Shown piece by piece: positions 62,001 through 64,000 of a stretch of 64,000 nt of DNA. Position numbers and translations under genes: made by a program. Origin of the DNA: Planctomycetota bacterium. Its GTDB lineage: Bacteria; Planctomycetota; UBA8742; UBA2392. The number at the start of each line of letters is the position of its first letter. Within the stretch, counting starts at the first letter, position 1. The stretch is taken from contig JABTUE010000002.1 of the NCBI GenBank assembly GCA_015075515.1, positions 186,001-250,000 on the forward strand, written 5' to 3'. The notes below the pieces were generated by a model that made no database searches, was not told where the DNA came from, and saw only the letters and a list, made by a program, of their open reading frames with translations.

Positions 62001-62684
62001 TTCGCCCGCCTGGATGACAAGCGCAACCTGGCCATGGTGGACGGCAACCGCGCGCTGCTGGCCCGCCAGTTGCGGCGGCTGGACGAATCCCTGGTGCTGA
62101 TGCTGCGCACCGGCGAACAGGCCGCCGAACTGGGCGACCTGACCACACTGGCCACCAACCACATGAACATGGGCCTGCTGTACCTCGACCTTGACCGCTG
62201 GGACGACGCCGAACGCGCCTTTGCCGACGGCGCCCGGCTTGCGGCGCGCCAGTCGCGGCCGCACTTCGAGGCCGTGTGCCGCGAAAACCTGTGCCTGATC
62301 CGCGGGCTGCGTGGCGACTCCGCCGGCGCGATCGGCGAACTGCGCGCGCTGATTGCCGGCCTGCCGCCCACCGACCGGCCGCTGCGCGGCGGCCTTGAGG
62401 TGACGCTGGCCGAACTTCTGCTGATGGCCGGCAAGACACCCGAGGCGCTGCAGGTCGCCAAGTCAGCCCACGAACACCTGACCGCCGCGGGCATCACCCA
62501 CAACCGCGACTACTTCCGCGCGCTGCTGGCTCTGGCCCGGGCCAACGCGGCCTGCGGCGACAAGGTCACGGCGCAACAACAGGCCGCCCAGGCGCTCAAG
62601 CTGGCCGAGGCTCTGGGCTTTGGCGACCAGGACCCGTCACCACGCGTGCGCCGCGACCTGCAGGCAGCCCGGGCACTGGCGTGA
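59052..62684 (+). CDS. Sigma-54 AAA+ activator fused to STAND ATPase and TPR array
   Basis: 1210 residues with two different NTPases. Residues 1-240 are an NtrC-type AAA+ domain: Walker A GETGSGKG (32-39), the sigma-54-contacting loop GAFTGA (78-83) fully conserved, Walker B LFLDE (99-103) and the arginine-finger region FREDLYYR. After a helical, winged-helix-like segment (about 275-365) comes an AfsR/LuxR-type STAND ATPase (about 395-690; P-loop GPGGTGKT, about 422-429; [22 protein letters not shown]). A TPR solenoid fills the C-terminus (about 760-1200). No Fis-type HTH is found. Inferred: a signal read by the TPRs and the STAND switch gates sigma-54 promoter activation. A consensus sigma-54 promoter lies 134 bases downstream. 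Confidence 0.85.
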   Translation: MIAAVGKHRAFLKALSEATLAAQRNAPVLIYGETGSGKGMLAEFIHRQSGRRGRFVSLNCATFQANLFESELFGYQKGAFTGAVKDTPGLFETASGGTLFLDEIGDMPLELQPKLLRALEHGKVRRVGGLSEIDVNARLVCATNRDLQELIREGRFREDLYYRINAFVVRLPALRDRPEDIPELAEHLLAQVARESGTPAQQLAPDALEVLLRHNWPGNVRELRSALAFAAAQAGRRTLIRAEDLPAHLAAPQVAARPATAGSGLAESLFAEVSRAGFGDVGAWGRFLLALNRALGDNLVARGDILPYLRALRGPEPTDNSLVNEWQRTVKPAALRLGLLREEGKKVRIDLAACEAAAAGAAMPPAPEEEITATAPPQPQPQRQRRTNIAPHRTSFVGREREAARLAELLLSGGSNLITVLGPGGTGKTRLAQEVARQVADRFSGGAWFADLTESRNIEGVAYAVARALGVPLTSSVAPEAAVAQLLESRGPTLLVLDNMEQVVRAAAGTVGRWARHAPDVRFLVTSRFVLGLEGETEFELQPLEMPAADADAPAVVASAAGRLFVDRARINHVNFTIHAGNAAAITAICRRLEGMPLAIELAAARVAIMQPDQIAERLDRLFALLKSTRRDLAPRQQSLTATIDWSHELLTPAEKTVFAQLSVFRGGFHLDAAEAVLDLAGMPDAPQVMDVIQSLREKSLLRVTDSAAGVHFSMYDAIREYAADKWRTAADAATQEALAARHARFFRDYLQQWDRRIFSHDAQQALARLELARANFEAAMEWCLASPERAELYVEYAIGTVNLFRVRGPARSRVPVLRRALELTGPADSENRLRVLVALGMAERESGDNAAANALTEESLQLAQRLNIPRMIGMVWFQLATISFNEGRIQEAQERHRKAAEFFRACNERGNEARVYSRMALALAHLGDYAGALEMIGRAEDMLRQADDLPGVAQALTTRSSILFHRSEFAAALQAVNAAGEIFARLDDKRNLAMVDGNRALLARQLRRLDESLVLMLRTGEQAAELGDLTTLATNHMNMGLLYLDLDRWDDAERAFADGARLAARQSRPHFEAVCRENLCLIRGLRGDSAGAIGELRALIAGLPPTDRPLRGGLEVTLAELLLMAGKTPEALQVAKSAHEHLTAAGITHNRDYFRALLALARANAACGDKVTAQQQAAQALKLAEALGFGDQDPSPRVRRDLQAARALA

Positions 62685-62818
62685 CCACGGTCGCGTCCGG
62701 CACCAAGCTGATGAATCAGGATGAATCTTTTGCGCCGGTCTTGCTGACCGTTTGGTCGGCAATCGGCCCGCAAGGCCGTGACTTCGGCCCTCTCACACGT
62801 AAAGGCACCGTGTCAACT

Positions 62819-62835
62819 CTGGCACGCTGGTTGCA
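62819..62835 (+). promoter_or_regulatory. Sigma-54 promoter
   Basis: C-TGGCACG-CTGG-TTGCA (TGGCACG 62820-62826, TTGCA 62831-62835) matches the -24/-12 consensus TGGCACG-N4-TTGC[A/T] at every position. It points to the plus strand; transcription would start near 62847, just after the sigma-54 activator gene. Confidence 0.8.
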
Positions 62836-63018
62836 CAAGCGCGGCATCGCAACCGGGCACAGGGCAGCTCGGCAGGGCTTACGCCGGCTGCCCGTACCGG
62901 TGCGGAAAGGTCTGTCGCGTTTCGCTTGGGAGCACGCGGCCGGCCTCCGGAACGTGTCCTCACACGCAACCGGCGATTCACCTCTTTGCCCCACCAAACA
63001 CCAAGCTCTTGCCAAACG
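62836..63018 (+). ncRNA. Possible sigma-54-dependent short transcript
   Basis: The 390-base gap between the sigma-54 activator and the convergent PhoB-type gene has no convincing gene. A transcript from the sigma-54 promoter would run about 190 bases and meet the hairpin at 63019-63040. This makes a small RNA, or a very short peptide gene, the simplest reading. The sequence itself was not matched to any known RNA family. Confidence 0.4.
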
Positions 63019-63045
63019 GGGGAGGCCTTGCGGCCTCCCCTCCCT
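63019..63045. terminator. Terminator hairpin downstream of the sigma-54 promoter
   Basis: Stem GGGGAGGCC/GGCCTCCCC with TTGC loop, followed on the plus strand by TCCCTCC and on the minus strand by CGTTT. It can end both the sigma-54 transcript and the response-regulator transcript. Confidence 0.7.
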
Positions 63046-63074
63046 CCGTCATGACGGTTGGCGGAACGTGGAAT

Positions 63075-63755
63075 TCAGCGCACGAACTTATAGCCGCTGC
63101 CGCGCATGGTCAGAATGTGCACGGGCTTGTTGATGTCGTCTTCGACTTTCTGGCGCAGCTTGTTGATGAAGTTGTCCACCGTGCGGTCGGTGCCGAAGTA
63201 GTCAAAGCCCCAGACCTTGGCCAGAATTTCCTGGCGGGACAGCACCTTGCCCTCGTTTTCCAGAAACAGCTTGAGCATCAAAAACTCTTTCTGGGACAGG
63301 TCTATCTGCTTGTTGTTGCGGCGCAGTACCTGGCCCTTCACGTCCAGGTTGTAGTCGCCGAAGTTGTAGCTGGCCTCGCTGGTTTCAAACTGCTTGGCGC
63401 GGCGCACCACGGCGTTGACGCGCGCGACGACTTCGGCCACGGAAAAGGGCTTGGTGACGTAGTCGTCGGCGCCGAGTTCCAGACCCATGATCTTGTCAAT
63501 TTCCTGGGTCTTGGCCGTCAGCATGATGATGGGCATTTTCAGGCCCTGCTTGCGCAACTGGCGGCACACGTCAAAGCCCGAAAGTTTGGGCAACATCACA
63601 TCCAGCAACAGAACATCAGGCCGGTGCTCAAGCGCCTTTTTGAGTCCTTCTTCACCGTCGCTGCTGGTGATGACGGAATACCCCTCGACCTGGAGGTTGA
63701 GTTCCAGACCGCGAAGGATCGAAGGATCATCCTCGACAACGAGGACTGTCTCCAT
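63075..63755 (-). CDS. PhoB/OmpR-family response regulator
   Basis: 226 residues. Receiver domain with acidic pocket (EDD near residues 8-10), phosphoacceptor Asp in DVLLLDVMLPKLSGFD (about D52), Thr in IIMLTAK and Lys in YVTKPF; winged-helix output domain ending HILTMRGSGYKFVR. All key residues are present. No histidine kinase is adjacent, so it is an orphan in this window. Confidence 0.92.
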   Translation of the reverse strand: METVLVVEDDPSILRGLELNLQVEGYSVITSSDGEEGLKKALEHRPDVLLLDVMLPKLSGFDVCRQLRKQGLKMPIIMLTAKTQEIDKIMGLELGADDYVTKPFSVAEVVARVNAVVRRAKQFETSEASYNFGDYNLDVKGQVLRRNNKQIDLSQKEFLMLKLFLENEGKVLSRQEILAKVWGFDYFGTDRTVDNFINKLRQKVEDDINKPVHILTMRGSGYKFVR

Positions 63756-63791
63756 GCTGGCCCCTTGCTTGACGCACCACGACGTTGGGCT

Positions 63792-63819
63792 AGTATACGC
63801 GGCCCGGCCCCGGCGGCAA
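63792..63819 (-). promoter_or_regulatory. Promoter of the response-regulator gene
   Basis: Minus-strand TTGCCG (63814-63819), 16-base spacer, TATACT (63792-63797), about 37 bases before the ATG. Confidence 0.5.
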
Positions 63820-63878
63820 GCAAGGCGATTGTCTGAAACCCTTGCGCGTTCTGAGGTTCGGTGTCACGGACAACTTTC

Positions 63879-63955
63879 GGACGCTTAGCTCAGTTGGCTA
63901 GAGCACTGTCTTCACACGGCAGGGGTCACTGGTTCGAGTCCAGTAGCGTCCACCA
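63879..63955 (+). tRNA. tRNA-Val (anticodon CAC)
   Basis: Acceptor GGACGCT/AGCGTCC, anticodon arm CTGTC-TTCACAC-GGCAG (CAC), T-arm GGTTCGAGTCC, discriminator A and encoded CCA; 77 nucleotides. Confidence 0.95.
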
Positions 63956-63962
63956 CGGTTCG

Positions 63963-63987
63963 AGCGGCCCCTGTTTCGGGGGCCGCT
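63963..63987 (+). terminator. Terminator-like hairpin after tRNA-Val
   Basis: A 9-bp stem AGCGGCCCC/GGGGCCGCT, loop TGTTTCG; downstream T-tract is weak (TGCCGTTT). Confidence 0.6.
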
Positions 63988-64000
63988 TGCCGTTTGCGCG

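Noticed and set aside
58644..62264. A 1206-residue minus-strand reading frame opposite the sigma-54/STAND gene.
   Set aside because: Composition typical of the complement of a GC-rich gene; the plus strand carries conserved motifs.
62681..63133. A 150-residue frame covering the gap after the sigma-54/STAND gene.
   Set aside because: It overlaps the terminator hairpin and the 3' end of the response-regulator gene and shows no family pattern; non-coding RNA is the better reading.

Overview
This is a GC-rich bacterial chromosomal segment (by eye about two thirds G+C) of about 64 kb. The mix of genes suggests a free-living Gram-negative-type bacterium of planctomycete or related affinity. It has many TPR, PDZ and coiled-coil proteins, secreted choice-of-anchor repeats with a C-terminal sorting tail, PrkA kinase, duplicated ClpS, an ECF sigma factor, and sigma-54 machinery. 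That assignment is an inference from gene content, since no rRNA is present. No complete prophage, plasmid, CRISPR array or active transposon is seen.

Layout. 0-8.2 kb (minus strand): a secreted repeat protein, a GspC-like PDZ protein, two lower-GC orphan secreted proteins, and a cobalamin-riboswitch-controlled btuF-btuD-btuC uptake operon. 8.3-10.5 kb: a TPR membrane protein, tRNA-Glu and tRNA-Cys, then about 1.2 kb of decayed coding sequence and GC-rich repeats. 10.5-19.6 kb: tam, an acyl/acetyl-CoA synthetase, two parvulin-type proteins, scpB, a hydrolase and a HemJ-like membrane protein. 19.6-20.4 kb: remnants of IS630- and IS3-type transposases. 20.7-27.9 kb: a striking operon of an Rrf2 regulator, a double BadF/HgdC-type activase, a coiled-coil/HEAT/PDZ protein and an HgdB-like protein with a His/Cys-rich tail. 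28-33.8 kb (minus): a PrkA kinase operon ending in an ImpE/TagJ-like protein translationally coupled to an atypical PII protein. 33.9-45.4 kb: MscS-type channel, PtsI, YkgJ, thioesterase, TPR protein, ABC exporter, MutM and RqcH. 45.4-50 kb: glycosyltransferase, two tandem ClpS paralogues, GNAT, E1-alpha dehydrogenase and a lipoprotein. 50-52 kb: ECF sigma factor, a TetR regulator flanked by two similar operator palindromes, UbiX and tRNA-Pro. 52-56.7 kb: HemH with a haem-oxygenase-fold di-iron protein, an Nramp-like transporter, and a NicO/NikR nickel module with a recognisable NikR operator. 56.7-64 kb: a spermidine-synthase-like membrane protein, a 1210-residue sigma-54 activator fused to a STAND ATPase and TPRs, an orphan sigma-54 promoter just downstream of it, a PhoB-type regulator and tRNA-Val.

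The genes suggest an organism attentive to metals and cofactors (B12 uptake, Ni regulation, haem synthesis, Fe-S regulation) and to low-potential redox chemistry. The most unusual items are the Rrf2/activase/HgdB-like operon with a PDZ/HEAT partner, and the sigma-54/STAND fusion next to a sigma-54 promoter that points into a gene-free stretch ending in a terminator hairpin. All functional statements come from reading motifs; no database search was run.
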